DNA from: Euperipatoides rowelli
Lineage: Eukaryota; Onychophora; Udeonychophora; Euonychophora; Peripatopsidae
NCBI GenBank assembly: GCA_003024985.2
Contig: PXIH01S0018282.1
Direction: 5' to 3' (one strand)
Length of the DNA stretch: 11,296 nucleotides
Below the pieces are notes generated by a model. That model did no database searches. It was not told the DNA's origin and saw only the letters and a list, made by a program, of their open reading frames with translations. Both the position numbers and the translations under genes were made by a program. This document shows, piece by piece, positions 1 to 8,419 of the stretch (the stretch's first letter is position 1; each line of letters starts with the position of its first letter).

Positions 1-307
1 AAGGTTTACTAGCATGGTGCCAAATAAGGGCGCCACTTTCTTTTTCCCCTAAACGAATAAGAGTGCATGCACACTTCATCGGCATTCTATGGTAGTCGTA
101 TACAGCTTAATTTAGTGGTATACAGTATATTTAAGATTGTTTTAAGATAAGTAGTTATGCAAAACTCCCTATAACTGAAAGCCTTTGTTAAATTTATGTA
201 TAAGAAAGGCTTAGGTATATTTGTTTATTTAATAGATAATTTTTTTTTTAATTTCTTCATTTTTTCAATGATAAATCTTTTGAAGTTGGCCTTCTTTTTG
301 TGTTCAG
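1..307 (+). other. intron (3' part) or upstream non-coding sequence before the first visible exon
   Basis: AT-rich sequence with no coding stretch I can support. Its 3' end is a good splice acceptor: a pyrimidine-rich run from about 241 onward, T-rich again at 291-303, ending in AG at 306-307. This makes the following exon internal rather than first, so earlier exons of the gene should lie to the left of the window. The short ATG-less opening seen from 300 begins inside the acceptor and is only the exon frame running backward into the intron. Confidence 0.55.
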
Positions 308-431
308 CTCTCAACTTCAAGCTATGATTGATGGTAACCAGAAAACAGAGGCTAGTCAATTTTCACTCCAAACTATGAAATTTACAGAAGAAAAAGCTCC
401 TCATTTACAGAAAGATGTGCTTAAACTTATG
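308..431 (+). CDS. internal exon 1 of an unidentified host gene
   Basis: A 124-nt exon between an acceptor (polypyrimidine then AG at 306-307) and a donor (ATG|gtaatc, GT at 432-433). The first base completes a codon begun in an upstream exon, followed by 41 full codons starting SQLQAMIDGNQKTEASQFS and ending DVLKLM, so the exon closes on a codon boundary. The peptide is rich in Gln, Lys and Glu and looks helical; no catalytic motif or membrane segment is visible. The reading frame runs past the donor to a stop at 540-542 and turns Phe/Leu-rich there, as expected for intron read-through. The main support is that the next exon begins in exactly the required phase. I do not recognise the family. 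Confidence 0.7.
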
Positions 432-1729
432 GTAATCATTGTTTTGAATATATTTTTTTTACCTTACTTACATTTTGTATCAGTTTTTTGTTTTAATTGT
501 GGAGTCCCATCCAGTGTTTCTTTCAGGCATACCTCCGGGTAAAAATTGGATAAAAAAACAAAAACTTCTAACATCAGACAGAAAGTCAATAAAACGTACA
601 GTCCAAAAAAAAATATTATTAAAATATGTACTGTACGTAATTTTTTAACTATAATTTGACACCCATGAAATGACAAAGAATATATTTCTTTAAATTTAAA
701 TAAACTCTGAAATTCACCCCCCCCCCCCCAACCCCAAAGAAAATTGACAAACAAACACTGGTCCTATCTTCAACAGTATAATTATAAGTTCTTTTTAAAT
801 AGAGGCAGGCGTCTACACTCTTTCAAGTCTTTCTTGGAAGGATAATAGAGATGTGCTAGCAATTGCGTAAATTGTTCTGTTACCATAAAGTTAACTCACT
901 GGCCCTTTAAAAAAAATCAAATTGTTAGTTCACATAAATTTTGATGTATGCTTTGACGGTTGACCACAGGCATAACAAACATGCTTACCATTCAGGGGAA
1001 AAAAAGTTTCGTCAGTTTGTTTGCTTTATCTTTATTTTTTCAGGAATTTTGCTTTTTTTTTTTTTCTATTTGGATGTTTTAAATAGTTTGAAGTAAACAT
1101 TTATGCTATGTTTTTAAATTCACATTTGTGAAATATTACTTCCTAATAAATTTAATTTTTTTTTTTTTTTTTTTGTGTGCCTGGAATATTGAAAAAAATT
1201 TTTTTTTTTAAAGCTTGTTAATTTAGTTTCTGGCATGCTAAAGAATGTTAAATTTTTGGCATGAACACTCTTGGAAATTTTCTGTGGAGTTTTTTGATAT
1301 AAAGTAGTTTTTTATTTCAGCATTATTTAGTACATTTCAATACACAATTGCTAAATCCAAAAAGCAGATATTTGAATTATTGCTAAGTTGGTGAGAACCT
1401 CTGATTTTTTAATACACTGTATGTGTCGATTACATACATTTTTTTTTCTTAGAATGAAGATATTTAATTTCATTGAATATATCAGTTTATTTAAAAGTTT
1501 AATAAAGTTGCTATATGAAAGATTGTTTCTAATAATAATTTTTTTTAAAATTTCTCCCCATTATACAGTCTCTCCGCTTAGATAATAATTTCCTATTAGC
1601 CTATTTGTTTTAACATAAGCTTTGAAAATTATAGTTTATTTTATTACCTGTTGTTTGCTCAATATACTTTAGTTTTTTTTTATGAATTTTGTGTGCATAA
1701 CATTTTTAATATTTATATGTAAATTACAG
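432..1729 (+). other. intron, 1298 nt, no gene seen
   Basis: Sequence between two phase-compatible exons, starting GT (432-433) and ending AG (1728-1729). It is very AT-rich with many T runs, the longest being 19 T at 1156-1174 and another at about 1052-1065. A run of 13 C at 717-729 stands out. The short open frames here (464-754 minus and 1388-1585 plus) are Phe/Leu/Ile-rich translations of T-rich DNA and carry no recognisable motif. Confidence 0.65.
717..729. repeat. poly-C tract (13 C)
   Basis: An uninterrupted run of 13 C, followed by AACCCC, in otherwise very AT-rich intron sequence. It is a mononucleotide microsatellite and length variation between individuals is likely. No function is implied. 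Confidence 0.9.
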
Positions 1730-1824
1730 ATCCAACATCATTTGCTTGAAAGTGCTAAAATTTCCGGCCTGGCAAAGACTGACCCAGAATTAGCTCTTTA
1801 TCATAAAATTTATATTCTTAAAAG
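1730..1824 (+). CDS. internal exon 2 of the same host gene
   Basis: A 95-nt exon after a clean acceptor (aaattacag) and before a consensus donor (AAAAG|gtaaga). Reading in phase 0, as required by the previous exon's end, gives 31 codons starting IQHHLLESAKISGLAK and ending IYILK, plus AG of a split codon. The segment DPELALYHKIYIL reads like ordinary folded protein with mixed charged and aliphatic residues, unlike the Phe/Asn/Lys translations of the surrounding intron. The composition change together with consensus splice sites and correct phase makes this a confident exon. It is too short for the usual open-frame length cut-offs. The family is not recognised. Confidence 0.75.
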
Positions 1825-1943
1825 GTAAGATTTATAATATTAGAGTTTAAAATAAAAATATTAATATTACATTTGTGTTATAGTTTGGTTAAATATTATT
1901 TACTGAGGGACATAAAATGTCATCTTTTCCTGGGGACATTGCA

Positions 1944-2936
1944 CAGTGCCTAAAATAATATAGTGTCTCGTTCACAATCAAGTAGAACTTCAAAATTGGA
2001 TCCACTAATTCATGAAAAACAAAAGGAGCACTCTCGGTGAATGCTACGTCTTGACGTCAAACTTCTTGACATCTTATAGTGTCTGGTTAGCCAACTTTAC
2101 ATTGCACCAGAGCCAAAAAATGGCCATTGATTAGTTAACGGTTTGGAACGCCGGGTAAATATGTAAACATTATCAAAAACGTTTATTGAACCACTTTATT
2201 GTTAAGGTTGGAGCATAGTTACTGTATTTATTACCTTGTAGGAGTTAGAGTCAGTGTATGAATGAAGGTTAGGACTAAATAAAAATATAAGATAGCTATC
2301 CTTATTAGTCATGTGGCATGCTTTTGCACTCAAGTGCATTTGAAGCTTGCCAGCCAGACTTTTGTATCATGTTTTACAACAGTGGCTCATGATACATACT
2401 GTAACTAACACATATTGAGTAGATTGAGCAGACCATTGTTTCTAGCAGGAAGATAAATTTTATTAAAAACACTTTGTTTTTAGTTAACTTGCCAGTTGCT
2501 TTTTTCTTTTTCTTTTCTAATTTCTTTTAATTAAATTCTTCCTAAAATGTGGCGTCAGATAATTTCCTTTATATAAGGCTCAGGTAGGAACATAACAAAT
2601 CTAGTGATATCCCTTAAAAATTGTTGTCATAAACATAATTTTTTTTTAATATATTCTTTTTATGTCTATTTACAATTTAGAATACAATTCTATTTGAATA
2701 TAATTCTCGATGACCAAAATTTAGATTTTTTTCCTTATAGAATGAAATGTGCGCAAATACAAGTTTTAATATGAAACATGCATAATAAATAATTGTAAAG
2801 GGCACTCAATATGTCTTCTTGACACAAGCATGATATCGTAACTTTACATTTGCGACGAGCGCCGTTTACCAGAATTCATGATTTGGAGGGGCTGTTTTTT
2901 GGACGCAAATGGAGCGCTATCATATTATAGGCACTG
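1944..2936. mobile_element. candidate hAT-like non-autonomous element bounded by CAGTGCC inverted repeats
   Basis: The left end at 1944 reads CAGTGCCTAAAATAATATAG. The reverse complement of the right end (ending 2936) reads CAGTGCCTATAATATGATAG. They agree at 17 of the first 20 positions and at the GC-rich outer nine exactly. hAT transposons commonly start with CAG(T)G, so the ends fit that superfamily. The interior of about 990 bp has no coding sequence I recognise. Against the call, the adjacent 8-mers (ACATTGCA on the left, TAGTGGTA on the right) are not a matching target duplication. The element may therefore be old, rearranged, or a coincidence of short inverted repeats. Confidence 0.4.
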
Positions 2937-3727
2937 TAGTGGTAGTTTGTGTAACCGGAAGCATGCAAATCTGTTGGTAGTATTATGAAGGCTATTTTGT
3001 ATGTGTGTTTCTTGTTGAGATACAGACTTAAAACCTCAAATGTAATCGTTAATTGTATCCTGTAGATGTGCTTTCAACATTGTTGACTAATTAGTACGAT
3101 AATGTTTTTGTTTTAACTAAAAAAAAAGGGAAAAAAAAATTAAATGAATTAATATTTAACTTAATAAAAACTAATTTGAAATGAGTGAATTATGCATATA
3201 TAATTTTTTCAGGTCTAGCCTGAGTGTTGTATTTATGTTTAAAAATAGTATAGTGAAAATATTAAGATAGGGGTCAGTGTTATAAATAATGCACTGGTTT
3301 GGGAGTTATTCTCACAGTGACATGGTAATTTTGTTGTAATCTCTTGGTTATTCGAGACAAGTTACAGGTTAATGAGTTGACTTCATCAGAGTAAAAGAGA
3401 ATATAGCAAAAAAATCCTATGAATACTTTTGTGATGTGTACCAGATAGTTTGATCTAAAAAGGTAAAATAATAATTGTAAAAGTGTATTAATTTCTATAG
3501 AACTGATTTTTTTTTAATTGGATAAAAACAGAATACATTCGACATAGTGAATAGCGTCAAGCCATTTGAAGATAGTGTAATATAATATACGATCACTATG
3601 TGTGTAAAAAACCTGTAAATATTTTTGTGCTTATAATCATTACTGTATGTATTCAATAAATTTAATTCTTAAGGTGATTTAGTTATATTTGATCACTTAA
3701 CCTCATCACACTGTGTAATCTTTGTCA
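2937..3727 (+). other. non-coding stretch, probably containing the 5' LTR of the copia element that follows
   Basis: No coding sequence is seen. The stretch ends in ...TTTGTCA immediately before a copia-type primer-binding site, so the last few hundred bases should be the 5' LTR (ending CA). An AATAAA at 3654-3659 would suit an LTR polyadenylation signal. I could not fix the LTR start, because no downstream direct repeat corresponding to a 3' LTR was found. TGACATGG at 3318 is a possible start but has no independent support. Confidence 0.35.
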
Positions 3728-3741
3728 GGTTATGGGCCCAG
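3728..3741 (+). other. primer-binding site complementary to the anticodon region of initiator tRNA-Met
   Basis: The sequence GGTTATGGGCCCAG is the exact complement of the anticodon stem-loop segment CUGGGCCCAUAACC of eukaryotic initiator tRNA-Met. Drosophila copia and relatives prime minus-strand DNA synthesis from a tRNA-iMet fragment at this internal position rather than from the tRNA 3' end. The site directly follows a CA dinucleotide expected at an LTR end and precedes gag-like sequence, so its position and sequence agree. It marks the start of the internal region of the sense-orientation copia remnant. Confidence 0.85.
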
Positions 3742-4553
3742 ATGCCTGGATGAGAAGCCATGCTATGACGCCATATTGAAAAAAAAAATGTTGCGTAACG
3801 AAAGCTACAAATTCAATGTTAAAAACTATCATTGGATAACTACTTTATTTGGAAAAATAAGGTACAGATATTACTCGAGAAAGAAGATTATTGGTCATGA
3901 CAGAATCCATGCCTGACCCAGTTACATCTCAGTGGCTCAAAAGGGTTGCGGAGCCAAAGCACTAATGTGTATGGTGATCGAGAATAAGGAAATAATTAAC
4001 TCAAGATCATGCATGTTAGCCAAGCACATGTGGGACAGTCTCAGGAGGAGCCACAAACCCTCTGTTTTAACATTAAACAAACTCCACCTAAAGAGAAAGC
4101 TATCTTCCAGTAAGTTTGAGGAACTTGGTAACATGTAGGATTATTTAAAAACAGTAACTGAGATCTTAAAAAGACTCAATAACCTAGGAGAAGTCATTAG
4201 AGAAGATATGATAATAGCAGTAATACTTAGCAGCTTACCCTCATCTTATGACCCACTAATATCAACACTGGAAGCTCGGGAACAAAAGGAACTCACCCTG
4301 CAGAGAAATTGATTGATGAATTTTACAGAATTAAGATAGTCCAGATTCAATGCTTCAGAGAAATCAGCCTTTCCAGTCATCACTGATACAAAAAAATGCT
4401 ATAATTGTGAACAAATAGGACATCTTAAACGAGACTGCTATCATATAAACAAATATTACCAAAATGAACCCCAAAAATATCGGCCAAGACAACAAGGAGT
4501 AAGCAATCGCAAAAAGGACATAATACTATTTCATGAAGATCAAAGATGAAGAC
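3742..4553 (+). pseudogene. gag: copia gag remnant with CCHC zinc knuckle (element 1)
   Basis: Most of the remnant stays in one frame. It shows the usual copia gag order: an N-terminal FNVKNYHW segment (around 3810-3835), then AKHMWDSLRRSHKP (about 4019-4060), then LSSLPSSYDPLISTLE, characteristic of the UBN2/retrotransposon-gag families, and finally a zinc knuckle CYNCEQIGHLKRDC at 4397-4438 that matches C-X2-C-X4-H-X4-C with all four ligands intact. In-frame stops at 3914-3916, 4136-4138 and 4310-4312, plus a local frame shift near 4315, disable it. Intact, the product would form the cytoplasmic virus-like particle that packages the element's RNA. Confidence 0.85.
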
Positions 4554-4605
4554 AAAATAAATTTTACAACTCTAGGAAAAACTGATCAATATAGCACACA
4601 TACTA

Positions 4606-4763
4606 GCTTGGGTAATCGACTCCGGAGCTCGCTCGCATATCATAAAAAATAAAAATAGCTTAGATTATAGTGCATTCGTCAAACCCAAACTAATTGAAAT
4701 ACTAATGGTGAAACCCTGGAAGCATTGGGAGAAGGAAGACTTGAATTTTGTTTTGACAGCTAG
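4606..4763 (+). pseudogene. copia aspartic protease fragment (element 1)
   Basis: AWVIDSGARSHI at 4606-4641 matches the copia/Ty1 protease active-site signature W-x-x-DSGA-(T/S)-x-H. The catalytic Asp (4618-4620), Ser and Gly are present, but Arg sits where Thr or Ser is usual. After about 30 codons the frame shifts near 4700-4707 and continues as GETLEALGEGRLEFCF, which corresponds to the conserved NGE-x(4)-G-x-G strand of this domain. A stop follows at 4761-4763. The domain would release Gag and Pol proteins from the polyprotein. Confidence 0.8.
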
Positions 4764-6051
4764 AAGATGCTAAATCTGACAGGATTGAAATAAGGATGTT
4801 GATGGAGCATAATCAGGGCCAGATACAAAGGACAGCCTAATTTTGTTAACAGAAAGATCTTGTTTTGTACTATGCAAATTTATTACTGGTAAACTTTATC
4901 TGAATCTCTGGAAGCCTGGTTAGATGAAATGCTTTAGACTGATTGATAGAACAAAAGATTTTACATTTAGTCCACGTATGTAAAGATGGATACATATGAG
5001 ATTTGACAGTGTTGGCTTGGACAGAACATTTCGACACATCATCTCCAACCACTGAAAGATGGCTTGGATAGATAAATCTTACAATATCGTTAAAGGTTTG
5101 AATTAATTCCTACCAATAGTACCTTCTTCAATTACATTTCTAAACATTTAGCATCCAAACCATTAAAACTTGCATTCAAAATAGGTTTTCCAATGGGACA
5201 AATGCATTTTTCAAAGTGTGAAGATCATCATCAGTATCATCGACCTTACAAAGTGGAAAAAAAACCCTATTGATGTGCTTAGAGGCTTGATAGATAAGTC
5301 AGTACACCTAGGCTAGCTTGAAAATGATTCGAAGATCAAGCCTATAATAATAGATGTTTGATCTTCCAAGCATTGCTTGCTCTAAATTAAGAGATGCAGT
5401 TGAGCTGAAAGGTATTGACATCATCATGATCTTTTTGTTCTGAAATGTCAATTCTTTGAGTTTGTGATGAACCATGTTCTTAAGGTTTTTTGATTTTGAT
5501 CTTTGTCCTCAAATTGAATTAATGGGGCATTTTCCTTTGCTAAAATTATTTATGACTAATATTAGCGAAATGACAAGCCTGGTTGTGATCAGAAGTCCCA
5601 AGGTGTTTTCAAGGAATGTCATGCTAAGTAGGAGTAGGAAAATGTAAAGACATGACTGAAGTGCTCAGAGTATGGATGATGCATCTACGAGATTCATACA
5701 GTATATACAGTTTGGGTTTTCCTATATCAACATTAAATTTTGTGGAGCTGTAGCAATAAAGTCATACAGGAGATTGAATGAGAAATTCCCAATGAGCGAA
5801 AGCATTATGACTTGTTTTATATGATTGTACAGAATGATTATTTAGTGTTTCAATTTATAAAATGGAGGAATAAAATGATTTTTCAATTGAATTGATTAAT
5901 AGAGAGTTTCATTTCTTGCTGGAAATTATTGGCACTCAGACGATACTTGACATGACTGAAAAAACTTGACCATTGGCTTCATTGAGGATCAAATGTTTCA
6001 AAATAATTATGGCTATACTTCATGATGATTACATGGTTTCAGTTTTGTCTT
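4764..6051. other. unassigned stretch of decayed, probably transposon-derived DNA
   Basis: No gene can be supported. The part next to the protease fragment (to about 5060) may be eroded copia pol, but I see no HHCC zinc motif, no QQNG or NR integrase motif, no YVDD and no RNase H motif. The minus strand between about 5200 and 5700 holds stretches of roughly 30 to 60 codons that read like degraded protein, split by stops and frame changes. They include LGTSDHN (5582-5602), reminiscent of the SDH motif of LINE endonucleases. This is not enough for a call. Confidence 0.4.
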
Positions 6052-6180
6052 TTAAAGGTCAAATGTAACGGAATTTTTTTTTTTTTTTTTTTATTATTTA
6101 TTTTCAAAGATAATTACTATAAACAAAAATTCCACTGAAAATTTTTTTTTTAAAATGCATAAAAAAAAAGTTATTTAAAG
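6052..6180 (+). repeat. left terminal inverted repeat of the MITE
   Basis: The outermost 20 bases match the right end exactly, then come about 20 T, a TTTTCAAAGATAATTACTA block, AATTCCACTGAAA, and AAAAAGTTATTTA. The corresponding blocks occur in the same order, inverted, at the right end. The inner boundary is approximate because the repeat fades in AT-rich sequence. Confidence 0.8.
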
Positions 6181-6208
6181 ATAAAATTAAGACTATTGCT
6201 ATCCTCAG

Positions 6209-6266
6209 TCTGAGATTACAATTTGAAGAGTCCACATTTTTTTTGGGTCTGAGATTAATTTGATGA
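6209..6266 (+). repeat. short direct repeat inside the MITE (GTCTGAGATTA)
   Basis: GTCTGAGATTA followed by (AC)AATTTGA occurs twice about 38 bp apart, at about 6209-6227 and 6247-6263. The MITE also has an internal TTAAAGGTCA at 6336-6345 that copies the first ten bases of its own terminal repeat. The duplications may be subterminal motifs of the element; no function can be read from them. Confidence 0.5.
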
Positions 6267-6604
6267 CAAAATAGCCTCTACAGCTGTTTTATTTGTAATG
6301 CTTTAACATGTAAATAGAGGAATTTTCAATCTGCATTAAAGGTCATTTTGATTTAAAAAAAACAAAACAAATCGGACCATAATAGCACAAAGGATGAATT
6401 TGATTATGATTTCTTACAAGTATTTAAACATTTAGACCATATGATATCCAGCTTTAAGCTGACAAATATAGCACATATTCTACAGTTAAGTATAGCAAGC
6501 TGTATTCATTTATAGGCTATGATGTCACAAAATATCTCCCCTGGTGTGTAAAATAAGCAATGTTGTTTTAAGGGTGAGGAGCTAAAGACAATTATTTTAA
6601 AAAT

Positions 6605-6725
6605 TGAATTGTAAATAACTTTTTTGTTTTTATTTTTTGTTCTGGTGGAAATTTTTTTTTAGTAAAAATCTTTGAAAATCAATAATTAAAAAAAATTAAA
6701 AAAATCCGTTACATTTGACCTTTAA
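6605..6725 (-). repeat. right terminal inverted repeat of the MITE
   Basis: Read on the minus strand from 6725, it gives the same outer 20 bases as the left end, then a shorter interrupted T run, TTTTCAAAGATTTTTACTA, ATTTCCACCAGAA and AAAAAGTTATTTAC. The two repeats differ mainly in the lengths of T or A runs and by scattered substitutions, which suggests an old copy. Confidence 0.8.
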
Positions 6726-7161
6726 ATTTAAAAGCTATTTTTAACTCCTGCCATTGCTTTGTTTACATTATAACTCACTAATTTAAATTTAGCTTGATTA
6801 TTAAAGGGACTACAAGACTAGGCTTCAGTGTGGGATGGAATACAGTAGGACTGTTAATATATATTTTTTTACTGTCAAATATACATAGGCAATGTTGTTA
6901 GCCATGTTCTAAAATTAATTTAAATATGTTCAAACACCAGTTATGTATCAAAGTTTAAATAAAAGTTACTATTTAGGTATAAATTATAATGTACATGCAG
7001 TTGTTCTTAGCTGGTGCAATTAATATATTATAAAAATATACATCAGTGATGTAAGCATACACTCACTATGTAGTAAGGGCATCACAGCATTAATATTAGA
7101 AATGTAATAGTTTTTATTAATTTTATATTTTAACTTATAAAATACATTATCTTTTTTTTAG
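6726..7161 (+). other. AT-rich intron sequence leading to the exon 3 acceptor
   Basis: No gene seen. TTAAAGGGACTACAAGACTAG at 6801 resembles the start of another TTAA-flanked repeat, but no inverted partner was found. The 3' end (7152-7161, T8 then AG) is a good splice acceptor for the next exon. Confidence 0.5.
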
Positions 7162-7428
7162 CCCTTACAAAGCTACAAAAAGCACTACAGATCTTTATAC
7201 TTTGCTAAGGAAGATGTGGAAAAGCCTGACGATGGACTTGTATAGCCAAAAAGGTGAAATAGAATTTTATAGTTCCAAGTCATCTGAGGACACTTCAGTT
7301 CTTTTTAAGGATGTTTTACAAAAGAAAGACTCAATTAGTGAAAATATAGGTATTTTAGCCAAACTTCATTCAACTTTTGAAATATCTGAAGATGTTAGTG
7401 ATCTTAATATGGGATTACCACCGAATAG
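7162..7428 (+). CDS. internal exon 3 of the same host gene
   Basis: A 267-nt exon between a T8-AG acceptor and a donor AATAG|gtttgt (GT at 7429-7430). The first base joins AG from the previous exon to give Ser, followed by 88 codons starting PYKATKSTTDLYTLLRKMW and ending NMGLPPN, plus AG of a split codon, so the transcript continues to a further exon. The peptide is hydrophilic, with alternating charged and aliphatic residues (for example FKDVLQKKDSISENIGILAK) suggesting helices. There is no signal peptide, membrane segment or catalytic signature. Composition differs sharply from the neighbouring introns, and phase agrees with exon 2. The three exons give about 160 residues of a protein I cannot name. 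Confidence 0.75.
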
Positions 7429-7562
7429 GTTTGTAAATAATTATATTTGGATCTAAAAAAAAAAAGTTATTTTTTTCTTTGCTTGAATCTTATTAACTTT
7501 TGTGTTTATGCAACACATTGGCATCTCTATTTACTTAAAAAATTACTAAAGTGTCTCAATAT
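7429..7562 (+). other. start of the downstream intron
   Basis: The exon frame runs only to a stop at 7454-7456, beyond the donor. Sequence up to the left LTR boundary is plain AT-rich DNA. If the gene continues, the antisense copia element that follows sits in this intron; no later exon was found before the window's end. Confidence 0.5.
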
Positions 7563-7839
7563 TGATGATATAATTAATATAATCCTTGCACATATAATAT
7601 ATAACACAATCCTATCACTAGCCTATCACAATATAATGATGTACTGTATAACAAATACATACCCAACAGTCATTAATAATTTGTTATATTAATTTATAAC
7701 TATTACAACCAGTTATTATTTGACGTAATTTAACATTGGTTTCAGCCATACACATTACAAGATGGCACCAGAAATATACAAAATTACAAAAAGGCAAGTC
7801 TTCCCATCATGCACTTTCACATGAAGTTATCATTAAACA
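7563..7839 (-). repeat. 3' LTR of element 2
   Basis: About 277 bp aligning along its whole length with 10447-10711 in the same orientation. It includes a 24-base identical block (7659-7682 against 10532-10555), plus shared GATATAATTAAT near the left end and CCATCATGCAC near the right end. On the + strand it begins TGATGATATAATT and ends ATTAAACA. The open frame at 7447-7692 overlaps it and is not a gene. Confidence 0.85.
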
Positions 7840-8419
7840 TATTCCATTCAATTTGTTGCGATACAGCAAGAGAAGTATACATTTTATTCTTTAGTTAGAA
7901 TATATTTTACATGTTTAATATTGAATTAGATATATATTTAATAATAGTAACTACCCTCTATATTTTACATTGTTATTTACAATCATAAAATACTTTAAGA
8001 TACTGCTTCAATTAATTTTTGCTGGATCTTAATTCCATCACTCCTCAAGACCCATGGAGAAAAATGAATGTTTCTCTCACTTGTGCAACCCATACACAGT
8101 CAACTTAGTATGTCCACTTTGTGGCTGGGATGCCTTTGTTCTGTCCAAGAGATTGACATACTGTATGTTTTCTTTCCCAAATCCATTGACTTCTGCTGCT
8201 GCATCCTTAAAATATATATTTTTAACTATTTCATTTGTGGGATCTTACTCCTTTTCCTGAGCCTCATTGGATTCTAGATGTTCATGGAAGCTCACATTAA
8301 CTTCATTTACTGTATGATTCTGTGAGTTCCAGGTACCCATATATGGAAACAATTTTTATTAATACCATAGCCCCACCATGCACCCTTTAATAGAGGTATT
8401 GTCTAATTTGCTCCTCATA
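7840..8419 (-). other. internal region of element 2 downstream of the integrase core; RT and RNase H absent
   Basis: Read on the minus strand, the first part (down to about 8040) gives broken frames such as VNVSFHEHLESNEAQEKE and KASQPQSGHTKL, consistent with the variable C-terminal part of a copia integrase. No reverse transcriptase (YVDD region) or RNase H motif follows. A polypurine tract next to the 3' LTR is not evident. The overlapping plus-strand open frames around 8054-8277 are antisense shadows of this sequence. Confidence 0.6.

Larger units (their letters stand above)
3728..4763 (+). mobile_element. copia-type LTR retrotransposon remnant (element 1), sense to the host gene
   Basis: In order: primer-binding site, gag with zinc knuckle, and the start of an aspartic protease, then homology fades. 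Integrase, reverse transcriptase and RNase H are not recognisable downstream, and no 3' LTR was found, so this is a truncated or badly decayed copy. The protein remnants differ clearly from those of the antisense copia element at 7563-10711, so the two belong to different families. The true left end (5' LTR) lies before 3728 and the true right end may lie anywhere up to about 6050. Confidence 0.8.
6052..6725. mobile_element. MITE with long terminal inverted repeats and TTAA flanks
   Basis: The left end TTAAAGGTCAAATGTAACGG (6052-6071) is repeated exactly inverted at the right end (6706-6725). The inverted similarity continues inward for roughly 110 to 130 bp on each side through T runs and a TTTTCAAAGAT...ACTA...ATTCCAC block. 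The 4-bp TTAA at each end (6052-6055 and 6722-6725) fits a TTAA target duplication as used by piggyBac-like transposases, although the adjacent terminal bases (AGGTC) are not the usual piggyBac CCY. A TA duplication of mariner type (6053-6054 and 6723-6724) is an alternative. The element is 666 bp between the TTAAs and has no coding sequence, so it would need a transposase supplied elsewhere. Confidence 0.85.
1825..7161 (+). other. large intron, 5337 nt, carrying several transposon remnants
   Basis: Begins with GT (1825-1826) at a consensus donor and ends with T8-AG at 7152-7161. The two flanking exons join as AG + C (Ser), keeping the frame. The contents are listed separately: a candidate hAT-like element, a copia remnant in the same orientation as the gene, an unassigned stretch, and a MITE with TTAA flanks. 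No additional host exon was found in between, though a very short one could be missed by eye. Confidence 0.6.

Noticed and set aside
464-754. 96-codon open frame on the minus strand
   Set aside because: It starts in exon/intron sequence and runs through the poly-C tract (giving WGWGGGGE). The composition is Phe/Leu-rich translation of AT-rich DNA and there is no motif.
895-913. GGCCCTTTAA near 901 as a terminal repeat paired with TTAAAGGGAC at 6801
   Set aside because: The shared part is only about eight bases with an intervening span containing real exons; no extended inverted similarity was found.
1388-1585. 65-codon open frame on the plus strand
   Set aside because: Translation of T-rich intron DNA, almost all Phe, Leu, Ile and Lys; no start context or motif.
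3340-3375. GGTTATTCGAGAC as a tRNA-type box B of a SINE
   Set aside because: It does not fit the box B consensus well and no box A or tailed SINE body was found around it.
4870-5052. 60-codon open frame on the minus strand
   Set aside because: No recognised motif, isolated, and surrounded by broken frames in all directions; kept only as part of the unassigned stretch.
5582-5602. LGTSDHN on the minus strand as a LINE endonuclease
   Set aside because: A seven-residue resemblance only; no other endonuclease or reverse transcriptase motif can be read nearby, so no gene call was made.
7548-7575. Homology of the sequence left of the 3' LTR to the primer-site region next to the 5' LTR (GTCTCA...), which would mean a tandem element
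   Set aside because: Only about a dozen AT-rich bases with gaps agree; this is within chance and no further internal sequence follows to the left.
7447-7692. 81-codon open frame on the plus strand
   Set aside because: It begins in the intron after exon 3 and continues into the LTR; both the repeat copy at 10447 and the composition argue against coding.
8054-8277. Overlapping plus-strand open frames, one Cys-rich and one Phe/Leu-rich like a membrane peptide
   Set aside because: They lie antisense to the copia integrase tail and are best explained as shadows of that sequence.
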